DNA of 64,000 nt from positions 1 through 64,000 of the forward strand of contig NZ_AUGY01000042.1 in NCBI RefSeq assembly GCF_000422905.1, given 5' to 3'. The position numbers were made by a program, and so were the translations under genes. The notes below the pieces were generated by a model. The model worked only from the letters and a program-made list of their open reading frames with translations, ran no database searches and was not told the origin of the DNA. Source of the stretch: Paenibacillus alginolyticus DSM 5050 = NBRC 15375 (GTDB lineage Bacteria > Bacillota > Bacilli > Paenibacillales > NBRC-103111). Numbering within the stretch: the stretch's first letter is position 1; the number at the start of each line of letters is the position of its first letter. Shown in pieces: positions 45,108 to 53,495 of the stretch.

Positions 45108-45628
45108 AGCTCATCCCCCTTTTTCATTTCAATTCGCAGCGCCATTCGGGCAGCATGCAAGCGAGATTTCACGGTGCCTACGGGTACATCTGCTATAACG
45201 GCAATCTCATCATATTTGTATCCATGAATATCATGCAAGATAATAACCTCTCGGTGTTCTGGAGTCAGATGTTTCATTGCCTCTTCAATCGTCAGTCTGA
45301 GGTGTGTTGGTTCATAACTTACATTTAATTCTTCATTTTCTGTTGAAAGTGGTTGTTCTTTAGTACGTTTTTTTAATTTATCCTTACAAAGATTCGAAAC
45401 AATGCGAATTATCCAGGCAGAAAAGGCATACTCCGTTTCAAGTTGATTCATCGAATAGTAGGCTTTGATGAAGGCTTCCTGTGCGGCATCTTCTGCTTCC
45501 ATCTGATCCCCTAGCATACCTAAAGCATACCGATAAACATGACCTTTATACCTCTTTATTAATGCAGTGAAAGCTTCCTTTTCTCCTCGTTTGGCTTGGT
45601 AAATTAATCGGTAAAGTTCTTCATCCAC
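45104..45628 (-). CDS. ECF sigma factor
   Basis: The 174-residue protein has region 2 (about 23-92, AEDAAQEAFIKAYYSM and FSAWIIRIVSNLCKDKLKKR) and region 4 (about 113-165, HREVIILHDIHGYKYDEIA and VPVGTVKSRLHAAR) with no region 3, as in SigW/SigV-type ECF factors. The start GTG 45628 follows AAGGGGGG. No obvious TGAAAC/CGTC autoregulatory promoter was found upstream. It may be co-transcribed with the DedA-PAP2 gene 35 bases earlier. Confidence 0.9.
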   Translation of the reverse strand: MDEELYRLIYQAKRGEKEAFTALIKRYKGHVYRYALGMLGDQMEAEDAAQEAFIKAYYSMNQLETEYAFSAWIIRIVSNLCKDKLKKRTKEQPLSTENEELNVSYEPTHLRLTIEEAMKHLTPEHREVIILHDIHGYKYDEIAVIADVPVGTVKSRLHAARMALRIEMKKGDEL

Positions 45629-45663
45629 ACAGTATCAACCCCCCTTACATCCAAACGATGCAA

Positions 45664-46959
45664 CTACGATGCTATAAATCCATTCTTACGGAGCATACGA
45701 AGGATCTCTAGTAAGATCACATTTAAGCTAATCCAAGCACCTCCAAATGCATAACCAGCAATTACATCGCTTGGATATTGAACATCAAAGAAAATGCGAC
45801 TGACCCCTACTAGCAAACATAGAAGGATCACAAGCAATGTTGCAGTGATACGAAACTTCAACTTTACTTGATGCCGAACCAGTAGATAGGCAGCAAAGCC
45901 ACAGACGGTTAATGAAATTAATGTCTGCTCACTTGGAAATGTAGAGGGGAATGGATAGTTAGTAGAAGACGGACCAATGCGATGAAACAATGCCCGCAAT
46001 CCCTCATCCAGAGCCTCTCCTCCCACAATAACCATTGTAAAAGACAGCAATTCAAGCATACGATCTTTGCTTTTTATTAAAATCCAAAGAGAGGTAACTA
46101 CGATTAAAGGGACAAATACGTAATAAGAGCCCAATAGGGCAAAACGGTTCATCCAAACCGTCCAATCTAGATCAAATACCTCATGTATGATATAGCTCGT
46201 GACTTCATCGAATAAAGCAAATTCATTAGCTAAGAAATCTTGGATTAGTCCAATCATTAAGGTTATGAATGCAGCGAAAATCGCAAAGGCAGCAAGCACA
46301 ATAAACTTAACCTTACCCATAGAATGAAAGTTAAGGATTCCTTTTTCCAGACTATTCGTAAGCATTTCCTTAAATTGAAGCTTATTTTTTCTATATAAAT
46401 ATACCATGATGAAAATGAAAGCCGCGATAATCCCAGCGTAAATCAGATATCGATTCATCGTATGATGATATTGCTCCCATTTCGGACCTAATACTTTCCC
46501 AAGGGAAATAAAAACACTCACCCAAAGAAAAGCTCCAGTGTAAGCATACCAGGCATATTTACGAAAACGAATACGTGTCACGCCCGAAAAGTACCCGGTA
46601 AAATGTCGAATCCCAGGAATGAAATAGGCGATAACCAGCACTTTATTCCCATACCTCTGAAACCAATAAGAAATCTTATCAAGTTTATCGGGACCTAAAT
46701 GAACACGAGTACCATATTTTTCAAAGAACGGTGAACCTAGTCGGAAACCAATCCAGTAAGAAAGGGTCACACCGGTTGATACACCGGCACCAGCTGTTAA
46801 TATACAAAGAAACCAATTTAGCTTTCCTTGAAAAATCAGCAGTCCTGCATAGCTCATCAAAACTTCCCCAGGAAGCGGTAACGCAAGCATTTCAAGCAAA
46901 AGGGCAAAGAAGAGAACCCAGTAGCCATAATGTTCTAACCAGCTTGTTAAAAAGCCCAA
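45664..46959 (-). CDS. DedA-PAP2 fusion membrane protein
   Basis: The 431-residue protein joins a DedA/SNARE-associated domain (about 1-200; LPLPGEVLMSYAG and GIRHFTGYFSGVTRI) to a PAP2-type domain (about 220-425). DedA proteins of this group return undecaprenyl phosphate across the membrane, and PAP2 enzymes dephosphorylate lipid pyrophosphates. Both PAP2 catalytic histidines appear replaced. The PSGH motif reads PSEQ (342-345), and SR-x5-H-x3-D reads SRIFFDVQYPSD with Gln394. The phosphatase half may therefore be a non-enzymatic or altered lipid-handling domain. Confidence 0.85.
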   Translation of the reverse strand: MGFLTSWLEHYGYWVLFFALLLEMLALPLPGEVLMSYAGLLIFQGKLNWFLCILTAGAGVSTGVTLSYWIGFRLGSPFFEKYGTRVHLGPDKLDKISYWFQRYGNKVLVIAYFIPGIRHFTGYFSGVTRIRFRKYAWYAYTGAFLWVSVFISLGKVLGPKWEQYHHTMNRYLIYAGIIAAFIFIMVYLYRKNKLQFKEMLTNSLEKGILNFHSMGKVKFIVLAAFAIFAAFITLMIGLIQDFLANEFALFDEVTSYIIHEVFDLDWTVWMNRFALLGSYYVFVPLIVVTSLWILIKSKDRMLELLSFTMVIVGGEALDEGLRALFHRIGPSSTNYPFPSTFPSEQTLISLTVCGFAAYLLVRHQVKLKFRITATLLVILLCLLVGVSRIFFDVQYPSDVIAGYAFGGAWISLNVILLEILRMLRKNGFIAS

Positions 46960-47001
46960 TGAAATCGTCCTCCTTTCTTAGTATTTTGATCGCTCAAAGG
47001 G

Positions 47002-47037
47002 AAAAATAACCCTTTATCCTGCTCAAGGGTTATTTTT
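47002..47037 (-). terminator. Terminator of the second RND gene
   Basis: AAAAATAACCCTT pairs perfectly with AAGGGTTATTTTT; on the minus strand a T5 tract closes the stem. Confidence 0.85.
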
Positions 47038-47047
47038 AATTATTCTT

Positions 47048-50000
47048 TTAGTTCGTTTTTGTCTTTTTCTTACCTTGCATCCATTCATAAATAATAGGAA
47101 TAACCATGAAACTATTTAGCGTTGAAGTGATCATCCCTCCAATGACAACAATGCCAAGCGTTTGGGAGATAACGGTATCGGCACTCTGCGATAGAGCCAA
47201 TGGCACAAGTGTAAGTACAGTTGTACCTGCTGTCATGAAAATGGGGCGGACTCTAGATAAACTGCCTTGGAGTACAGCATCTCTCAATTCAATGCCATAT
47301 CTACGATTCCGTTCAATTTTATCAATCATGACGATTCCATTCGTTACTACGATTCCTATTAGCATCAATAGACCGATTAGTGCAGCGAGGTTCCACTCAC
47401 CATGAATGAGATATAGAGAGATTACGACACCGCTTAAGGCAAGAGGAATGCTTAGTAGAACCGCAAACGGTGCTTTCCAGCCTTTGAAAACAAAACTGGT
47501 GATAAGCAGAACAAGTAAAATGGATACAGCAACTGCAATAGAAATTTCAACAATCATTTGCTTTACTTGCTCAGAAATGCCGCCAAGTGAATAGGTGACT
47601 CCGTTTGGCAATTGAATGCTTTTCAGTGTGTTATCCACATCATTTGAAACTCTGTTGACATCATTGGAGATGATTTGCGTAATCACAACGGCAAGAGGCT
47701 CTCCATCACGTTCTTGAATAGATGATGAAGCATTATTTTCATGAATACTTGCTAGTTGATCCAATCTAATTTGTTGACTATCTTTTGTAATAAAAGACTC
47801 TGCTGCTAGGGAAGCTAGAACATCCTTAGACTCGTTTATTTTTGAAATATTTGCATCCTTCGTTTTAATCGGATCGATGTAGACATCGACACCCGTACTT
47901 CCGCTAGCAGTAGGAATGTCAAAATCTTTAGCTTTCGTCATGTAAAGGGCTAAAATCTTATTGATATCTTCAAGCTTAACGCCTGTTTGTTCGATTTTAT
48001 CTCGATTTAATGTTACTGCAAATTTAGGAATACCACCTGTTAAATCTGTTTTTCCGTTCACGCTCAGACCAGTTACCTTAGCAAGCTTAATACGAACTAA
48101 CTGTGCAGCGGTTTCGAGTGTTTGTTGATCGGCTCCGCTAAGCATTATTTTCATTTGTGAATCGTCACCAGCAATGTTTTGGTTTGTGACCGTAAATGCT
48201 GCTTTGCTGGTTATAGCGTCTAGTTCTTTCTGTTCGTCTTGGATAAATGCATTCAATTGATTCTTATCTTTCAATATGACGGATAAGTTCCCTACATTCG
48301 GTAGCTGTATAAAACCACCGCCTGCATCGAAAACATCATCAGCTTGCGGAGTAAAATTCGAACCGAATGTAGCAGAAAATGAAGCTACGTTTGGATGATT
48401 TCGAAGTACGTCCTCCACTTTCTTCACTTCTGAATCTACCTCCGAAAGCGAACTTCCCTTAGGCAGTTCGACCTTAACTGCTACTTGGCCAGATTTAGCA
48501 CTGGGTAACAAATTAATCGGAAGCTGCGTGGCAAAAAATGCCGCGGCTACAAACAAAACAAGGGAAGTAGTGATAACCGTTTTCTTTCGTTTCAACGCCA
48601 AAAGTAATACAGGTTTCATTAGGGGCTCAAGGGTTACGGCTTTTGTATCTAGTCCTTTCCAGCCTAGAAATGCAAGCGATGGTATCACAAACATGGCCAC
48701 AAGGAAGGATACAACAAGGGCGATAACAACAGACCATGCGAATCCCGAATAAGAAGCACCAATAATGCCACCTACTAAAGCAATTGGAACATAAACGGCA
48801 ATCGTTGTTGCTGTAGAAGCAAAAATCGCAGGCAGCATCTCATTTACAGCTGCAACAAGCGCTCCTATGACAGGTTTATCTTTATTTTCTTGAACTTTCC
48901 GATACATATTGTCTAAAATAACAATGGCATCATCAACGATTCTCCCCATAGCAACGATAAGACCTGATATTGTTAAAATATTGAGTGTTACTCCCATAGC
49001 TTTCAAAATGGCTGTTGTTGCTAATAGAGAGATAGGTAAGGATATCGCAATTAAAAGGGTAGATCGAATATTTCGGAAAAAGAATAACACGCACAGCATG
49101 GAGAACAAGCAACCCCATAGCCCTTCATGAACTAATCCTTTCAAAGAGGAATTGAGGTCATGTTCTCTGTCTACTAACAGATTTAGCGCGACATCACCGT
49201 TTTTAACGGATGTAATCTGCGAAGTGCGATCTCTTACTTTTTGTGCAACATCGGTGATGTTGGCAGACGGCGTTTTTAAAACATCGAGTAACACGCTTGC
49301 TTTTCCATCCGTTCGAGAAATGGTTTTCACATCGGTTAGAGAATGGGAAACATCTGCTACTGCCGATAGGGCAACGGATTTTCCTTGTTTATTTTTGATC
49401 TGAATATTCCCTATTTCTTGATCACTGAGATTCCAACTTTCAATAACAACGGGGATAGATGCTCTTACATTGGCAATGTTTCCTTTAGACCAGTTCGGTA
49501 GTGAAGTCGTAATGGATTGATTGAAGTCATCCATCGTCATTCCACTAGTCATTAAGTCTTTCATTCGGACTGTGATGACATATCCATTATTAGCTCCGCC
49601 GACTGTTCTTACATCAGCTACACCAGGTACGGATTTTAAATGGTTGACAATATCCGTTTGAATCTTTGATCGAAGCGTGAGGTCATCCACTTGTGCGCTT
49701 TTGGAGATCAAACTGTAGCTTAGTATTGGAAACGAACTTGTCGTAACACGAGTAACTGCAGGCTTGGCCACACCGCTAGGTAGATCAACATTGTTTAATG
49801 CTTGCTTAATTTCATTTTCTGCTTTACTCATATCAAAAGTCATGGGGAAATAGAGGTTCATGAGTAAACCGCCATCATAGGAGGTGGTCTCTACATTCGT
49901 TAATCCATCTGACGTACGAATCGCATCCTCAAGTTTTGAGGTAATATCCTTCTTCATTTGTTCTGCTTGATATGCTGGTGCGCGGAGAGAAACCATGAGA

Positions 50001-50134
50001 GTTGTATTGTTGATTCCCGGTAAGTAATCACGCTGCATTTGAAAAGCAGAGGCGGCTCCCCAAGCTATAATAAGCACGATACAAATAATGATGATCGTGG
50101 CACGCTGCATGGCAGCTTCAATCAGTTTCTTCAT
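47048..50134 (-). CDS. RND-family efflux transporter, second copy
   Basis: The 1028-residue RND protein has the N-terminal helix, two large extracytoplasmic loops and twelve-helix layout, with the helix 4 motif GLIVAMGRIVDDAIVILDNMYR (both relay aspartates) and the C-terminal GIVVTNGIVMIDKIERNRR. It differs well from the pump at 29262. AAGGAG precedes the ATG. Unlike the first, no adaptor lipoprotein or secreted partner lies beside it: the upstream gene is a small protein and a terminator follows. It may act alone or share the distant adaptor. Confidence 0.9.
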   Translation of the reverse strand: MKKLIEAAMQRATIIIICIVLIIAWGAASAFQMQRDYLPGINNTTLMVSLRAPAYQAEQMKKDITSKLEDAIRTSDGLTNVETTSYDGGLLMNLYFPMTFDMSKAENEIKQALNNVDLPSGVAKPAVTRVTTSSFPILSYSLISKSAQVDDLTLRSKIQTDIVNHLKSVPGVADVRTVGGANNGYVITVRMKDLMTSGMTMDDFNQSITTSLPNWSKGNIANVRASIPVVIESWNLSDQEIGNIQIKNKQGKSVALSAVADVSHSLTDVKTISRTDGKASVLLDVLKTPSANITDVAQKVRDRTSQITSVKNGDVALNLLVDREHDLNSSLKGLVHEGLWGCLFSMLCVLFFFRNIRSTLLIAISLPISLLATTAILKAMGVTLNILTISGLIVAMGRIVDDAIVILDNMYRKVQENKDKPVIGALVAAVNEMLPAIFASTATTIAVYVPIALVGGIIGASYSGFAWSVVIALVVSFLVAMFVIPSLAFLGWKGLDTKAVTLEPLMKPVLLLALKRKKTVITTSLVLFVAAAFFATQLPINLLPSAKSGQVAVKVELPKGSSLSEVDSEVKKVEDVLRNHPNVASFSATFGSNFTPQADDVFDAGGGFIQLPNVGNLSVILKDKNQLNAFIQDEQKELDAITSKAAFTVTNQNIAGDDSQMKIMLSGADQQTLETAAQLVRIKLAKVTGLSVNGKTDLTGGIPKFAVTLNRDKIEQTGVKLEDINKILALYMTKAKDFDIPTASGSTGVDVYIDPIKTKDANISKINESKDVLASLAAESFITKDSQQIRLDQLASIHENNASSSIQERDGEPLAVVITQIISNDVNRVSNDVDNTLKSIQLPNGVTYSLGGISEQVKQMIVEISIAVAVSILLVLLITSFVFKGWKAPFAVLLSIPLALSGVVISLYLIHGEWNLAALIGLLMLIGIVVTNGIVMIDKIERNRRYGIELRDAVLQGSLSRVRPIFMTAGTTVLTLVPLALSQSADTVISQTLGIVVIGGMITSTLNSFMVIPIIYEWMQGKKKTKTN

Positions 50135-50259
50135 TTTGAAACTCCTTTCAAATTTGCCTTATAACTTGAAGGACTTTGCTTTTGCCCAGATTGTTCATCT
50201 TGTCTTTTGGTTTTTTTATCCTGTTGGTTTTTTGGATGTAGGTATACTGAAAAATCAAA

Positions 50260-50287
50260 GAATCCCGTCCTATGGAGGACGGGATTC
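50260..50287 (-). terminator. Terminator after the small gene at 50526
   Basis: GAATCCCGTCC pairs perfectly with GGACGGGATTC over TATGGA; on the minus strand it is followed by TTTGATTTTT. Confidence 0.8.
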
Positions 50288-50331
50288 AGTCATCATATTA
50301 ATTTTAGAAAAAGAGCCTTCAATCTCAACCC

Positions 50332-50526
50332 TTATTTCTTTTTCACTTCTTCTACAAACACGTCACTTGCGTCACGGTTACTTCCAAGCTCGAGGATCGT
50401 ATATTTCTTCTCACCAATCATGATGACATCTTCAACTTCTGGAAGCGGATCCCCTAGATACACAGTTCCCAAATACACATTACTGCTCTTCAAACGTAAA
50501 TTCCATCGATGCTGTTGTTTCGTCAT
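50332..50526 (-). CDS. 64-residue small protein, unknown
   Basis: ATG 50526 lies nine bases after GGGAGG and starts MTKQQHRWNLRLKSSNVYLG. The remainder is VEDVIMIGEKKYTILELGS and a Lys-rich end (EEVKKK). The fold looks like a small beta protein. No family recognised. It stands alone between terminators. Confidence 0.65.
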   Translation of the reverse strand: MTKQQHRWNLRLKSSNVYLGTVYLGDPLPEVEDVIMIGEKKYTILELGSNRDASDVFVEEVKKK

Positions 50527-50657
50527 TTCCTTGTTCCTCCCAAGATCTACTGTCATCAAGTTACCATAAATCAAGCCAAGATGAAAGCCCCACTATCAAA
50601 CAAGCTCCTAAGTATGGTACAGTAGTATCAAGATTGTCCGGAAAGGTTGACCATTAC

Positions 50658-50822
50658 ATGACTGCACAAGGTGTCTCAAAGGAAGAACTTTCCATCCTGC
50701 TCCCCAAGAATGACGAGTTATTTCACGGTTCACTGGCGAACATATCTTACATTCCCAGGTCCAAAAAGAAACGAGGAACGCTTCCATTTTTCCAAAAGCT
50801 GTTCCGTTATTGGCGTAATTAA
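50658..50822 (+). CDS. 54-residue basic small protein, uncertain
   Basis: ATG 50658, with GGAAAGG about 11 bases upstream, opens a 54-residue frame (MTAQGVSKEELSILLPKNDE...PRSKKKRGTLPFFQKLFRYWRN) with a strongly basic aromatic C-terminus. Codon use looks coding, but the SD is not ideal. It ends 17 bases before the tRNA-Val promoter. Confidence 0.45.
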   Translation: MTAQGVSKEELSILLPKNDELFHGSLANISYIPRSKKKRGTLPFFQKLFRYWRN

Positions 50823-50838
50823 GAATGATAACCATCTG

Positions 50839-50867
50839 TTGACAATCACCTAAATCCTTGGTATATT
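50839..50867 (+). promoter_or_regulatory. tRNA-Val promoter
   Basis: TTGACA (50839-50844) and TATATT (50862-50867) with a 17-base spacer, near consensus. Confidence 0.85.
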
Positions 50868-50887
50868 ACTAATTGTCTTCAAAAAAC

Positions 50888-50960
50888 GACTTGTTAGCTC
50901 AGCTGGGAGAGCACTATCTTGACAGGGTAGGGGTCAGTGGTTCGAGCCCACTACAGGTCA
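50888..50960 (+). tRNA. tRNA-Val (GAC)
   Basis: A 73-base cloverleaf: acceptor GACTTGT/ACAGGTC, anticodon loop TTGACAG giving GAC, T arm AGTGG/CCACT, discriminator A, no encoded CCA. GAC is a less common valine isoacceptor beside the usual TAC. Confidence 0.93.
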
Positions 50961-50972
50961 TACCGAGAAAGT

Positions 50973-50997
50973 CCTTACATGGTAAGGGTTTTTTTTT
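50973..50997 (+). terminator. tRNA-Val terminator
   Basis: CCTTAC and GTAAGG pair, followed by a long T tract. Confidence 0.85.
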
Positions 50998-51118
50998 GTT
51001 TCTCATATTTTTTGTGCTTTGAAACGCTATTCTAATCGGATGATTCCGATAGATGGCGTTTTTTTATGGTTCTCAATGCAAATAAAAGAGGCTGCTCTTT
51101 GCAGCCCCCGTGTATGTA

Positions 51119-51409
51119 TTAACGAATGTTGTATAGGGAAGCAAGGCAATCAACGAACATTTTGTTGTATTCTTCGCGGGTATAATCTTTATTGCAGGCA
51201 ATGTCTCTGCCCAGGAATTGAAACCAGGTGATTTCGGTGGGGATTTTTTTGTAGACAAACTTTTCATTTTGGATGAGGAACGTATCATTCTCGAAATACG
51301 GTACATTGTCAAATTGGAGAGCTTTTTCGCCTTTTTGTTCACTAACTAATGTGGCCAAAAGAATGAGCATGCGGTAGGGATCACGGAATATTTCATATTG
51401 TTCAGTCAA
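51119..51409 (-). CDS. Hypothetical protein (96 residues)
   Basis: The product is aromatic and acidic (EQYEIFRDPYRMLILLATLV at the start, WFQFLGRDIACNKDYTREEY later), helical in outline, with no signal peptide. TTG 51409 was chosen because AAAGGAG lies eight bases upstream; the GTG at 51418 overlaps that SD. No family recognised. Confidence 0.65.
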   Translation of the reverse strand: MTEQYEIFRDPYRMLILLATLVSEQKGEKALQFDNVPYFENDTFLIQNEKFVYKKIPTEITWFQFLGRDIACNKDYTREEYNKMFVDCLASLYNIR

Positions 51410-51535
51410 GGTAAACACTCCTTTATCGGATAATGGACAACGTAATCATACTAGAACTATTTTCAGAATAGAATACTTCCCTGGAAACTGGTGAGGAAAT
51501 TGAAGAAATACATGATCATTTCGAAGGAAAAAAAG

Positions 51536-51585
51536 AAAAGACTGATTTTCACTCTAAGGAGGATCGAGTGAATCAGTCTTTTTTT
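51536..51585 (-). terminator. Terminator of the SASP gene (bidirectional)
   Basis: AAAAGACTGATT pairs with AATCAGTCTTTT with an inner ACTC/GAGT stem; T tract on both strands. Confidence 0.85.
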
Positions 51586-51606
51586 GCTTGCTCCTACATC
51601 AAAGGA

Positions 51607-51816
51607 TTAGCGTTTGAAGCTGGAAAGTTGTTGCTCAGCTATTTGCACTAATCGCTTCGTGATGTTGCCACCAATTGCACCAGCATCACGTGTTGCCAAA
51701 TTACCGTTGTAACCAGTAGGGGAGAGAGGGACACCAATTTCCTGAGCGACTTCATACTTCAGTTGATCCAATGCTGCCTTTGCTTGTTGTACGACTAAAG
51801 TGTTGTTTCTAGCCAT
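51607..51816 (-). CDS. Alpha/beta-type small acid-soluble spore protein
   Basis: The 69-residue protein matches the SspA/B family: the GPR protease site KYEVAQEIGV (about 20-29), then GYNGNLATRDAGAIGGNITKRLV. It coats spore DNA in the A-like form and protects it from UV and heat. AAAGGAGATGATT precedes the ATG. It shows that the organism forms endospores. No clear sigma-G promoter was located. Confidence 0.95.
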   Translation of the reverse strand: MARNNTLVVQQAKAALDQLKYEVAQEIGVPLSPTGYNGNLATRDAGAIGGNITKRLVQIAEQQLSSFKR

Positions 51817-51929
51817 TCATAATCATCTCCTTTTTTTTGGTACACCAGTATTATTTGAATGTTCAGATTATTTATTCGCGAAATTTTAAAAAATTTACAA
51901 GTTTTTTTATCGTCTTCCAAATATCAATA

Positions 51930-51956
51930 AACCCCCAACCAGTAGGCTGGGGGGGA
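51930..51956 (-). terminator. Terminator of the acidic mini-gene
   Basis: On the minus strand CCCCCCAGCC pairs with GGTTGGGGG, followed by TTTATTGA. Confidence 0.7.
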
Positions 51957-51973
51957 TTATATAATTAGAATGA

Positions 51974-52117
51974 TTATTCCTCTTCGGATTCCGTGCTTTC
52001 TTCCGCAGCAGCAGCTTCTGCAACTTCTTCAGACACCTCTTCGCTCACCACTTCTTCGGTGGACTCTTCGGCGATTTCCTCTTCATTTTGGGATACAACT
52101 TCTTCTTCTTGGCTCAT
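51974..52117 (-). CDS. Very acidic 47-residue protein
   Basis: ATG 52117 is preceded by a near-perfect SD, AGGAGGTGA, seven bases away. The 47 residues (MSQEEEVVSQNEEEIAEEST, then EEVVSEEVSEEVAEAAAAEE, ending STESEEE) are about half Glu with Ser, Val and Ala repeats. It looks unstructured or helical. A terminator follows at 51930. Its strong SD and clean stop argue for a real gene; function unknown. Confidence 0.65.
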   Translation of the reverse strand: MSQEEEVVSQNEEEIAEESTEEVVSEEVSEEVAEAAAAEESTESEEE

Positions 52118-52382
52118 TTGTTGTCACCTCCTCCGATACGTATAGTATCATCTTAGCTGCTTCTAGCAGGCTACACAAGTAGGGCAATAGGGAAAATGAT
52201 AGATTTAATGTAACCTTTATCTGTTTGTCATTCCTTGTGGAATTTGAATAGCAACTTAAGTCGTAATCTGCTAGAAAATGCTTTGTTTTCGCCTGATTGC
52301 ACGATTAAGCATGTTTTATTTTTTCTATGAATATACATGAGGCGAAGCAGCAAAAGTTCAAGATTTGCTAAGCTGAGCTTAT

Positions 52383-52421
52383 GCTTACGAAGTTAGTTTT
52401 CTTACGAAAACTCTTAGGAGG
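52383..52421 (+). repeat. Hairpin-SD element before the 108-aa gene
   Basis: GCTTACGAAGTT leads to AGTTTTC (52395-52401), loop TTAC, GAAAACT (52406-52412), then CTTAGGAGG, the SD of the gene at 52429. The rest of the gap 52118-52382 shows no gene. Confidence 0.85.
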
Positions 52422-52428
52422 AATCCGA

Positions 52429-52755
52429 ATGAATCGGTCGGATGTTATTTTGGAGTTACAACTTGTACCGGAGCTGCTTAAACAAGCAGAAGCCATCTAT
52501 GTGGATGCGGTATCGGAATTGGCATGGGCGAAGCATCAGCTTCTAGCCAAAGAATGTGAAGTTATTGGGGATGGTATGGTTACAGGGAAAAACGAGCTTC
52601 AACGACAAGCGGAGATGTGGCCATACACCAAAGATTTACAGCAGCAAGTTTTGCGGATGGAAGACGCCGTCGAGCATACGAAGGTTGAGTTCCATTTCTA
52701 CAAGAGGAAGCTAGAGAATCTACAAATCATCGCGAAACTCATGACGATTTTATAA
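52429..52755 (+). CDS. Helical 108-residue protein, unknown
   Basis: The product is almost wholly helical and charged (LLKQAEAIYVDAVSELAWAK, then QVLRMEDAVEHTKVEFHFYK), with no signal peptide. The start ATG 52429 follows AGGAGG by seven bases; the 16 upstream in-frame codons are repeat sequence. It is a lone gene with its own terminator (52777). The SD-bearing hairpin links it to the pyr operon and CBS gene. No family recognised; a small coiled-coil protein, possibly phage-like in style. Confidence 0.65.
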   Translation: MNRSDVILELQLVPELLKQAEAIYVDAVSELAWAKHQLLAKECEVIGDGMVTGKNELQRQAEMWPYTKDLQQQVLRMEDAVEHTKVEFHFYKRKLENLQIIAKLMTIL

Positions 52756-52776
52756 GGAAATAATGGAATGAGTCAA

Positions 52777-52805
52777 GTCTGCAATCAAGAGATTGCAGGC
52801 TTTTT
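52777..52805 (+). terminator. Terminator after the 108-aa gene
   Basis: GTCTGCAATC pairs with GATTGCAGGC over AAGA, then T5. Confidence 0.88.
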
Positions 52806-52922
52806 GCTATAGAACGCTAATGATGAAAAATTTGTTCTTTTAATGCGGTTACAGTGTAATGCAGTTGTGCATCCTAAGGGTAGATTATGTAAAAGCCAAG
52901 TATTCGGGAGGATATCACCAGT

Positions 52923-53474
52923 ATGAAATCAATGAAGATCATCATGACTGCCAGTCTAGGATTGTTTGTACTTACCGCATGCCAAAGTGTGAAGAGCACG
53001 GTAACATCAGAAGCTGCCTCACCACCATCAGAGCTGCAATTCTCGCTCATAGGTTCGAGCGGCCAACCCATAGGGACAGCCCATTTAACATCTGTTCAGG
53101 ATGGCGTTCAAATTGATCTCCAAGTCAGCGGGTTGACACCAGGCAAACATGGCTTGCACTTTCACGAAAAAGCAATCTGTGAAGCCCCTAATTTTGATTC
53201 GGCAGGAGCCCACTTCAATCCATTTAAGAAGGAACATGGCTTTCACAATCCTAAAGGCTTTCATGCAGGGGATCTCCCTAATTTGGTTGTGGATGCACAG
53301 GGGAATGGGAAGTTTAGTGCCGTTACAAAGTCTGCAGTGCTGCTTCTAGACAAGCCGAATTCATTGCTAAAACAAGGGGGGACTAGTCTGGTCATTCATG
53401 AGAAAGAAGATGATCTGAAGACAGATCCAACCGGTAATTCGGGTAAACGAATTGCATGTGGTGCTGTGAAATAA
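52923..53474 (+). CDS. CuZn superoxide dismutase lipoprotein
   Basis: The 183-residue protein has a lipoprotein signal with Cys20 (LTAC) and a SodC domain with metal ligands in place: HGLHFHEKA (two His), GAHFNP, HGFHNPKGFHAGDL (two His and Asp) and VIHEKEDD, plus the disulphide Cys in KAICEAP and RIACGAV. Unlike B. subtilis YojM, which is reported to lack one copper ligand, all ligands appear present here. It would remove superoxide outside the cell membrane. Confidence 0.9.
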   Translation: MKSMKIIMTASLGLFVLTACQSVKSTVTSEAASPPSELQFSLIGSSGQPIGTAHLTSVQDGVQIDLQVSGLTPGKHGLHFHEKAICEAPNFDSAGAHFNPFKKEHGFHNPKGFHAGDLPNLVVDAQGNGKFSAVTKSAVLLLDKPNSLLKQGGTSLVIHEKEDDLKTDPTGNSGKRIACGAVK

Positions 53475-53495
53475 AGGAAGGAGCTGGCTGACAAC

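Noticed and set aside
51970-52182. Plus-strand frame opposite the acidic mini-gene
   Set aside because: The minus-strand frame has an excellent SD and terminator; the plus frame has neither.
52381-52428. N-terminal extension of the 108-aa gene
   Set aside because: These 16 codons are the hairpin-SD element; ATG 52429 has AGGAGG at the right distance.
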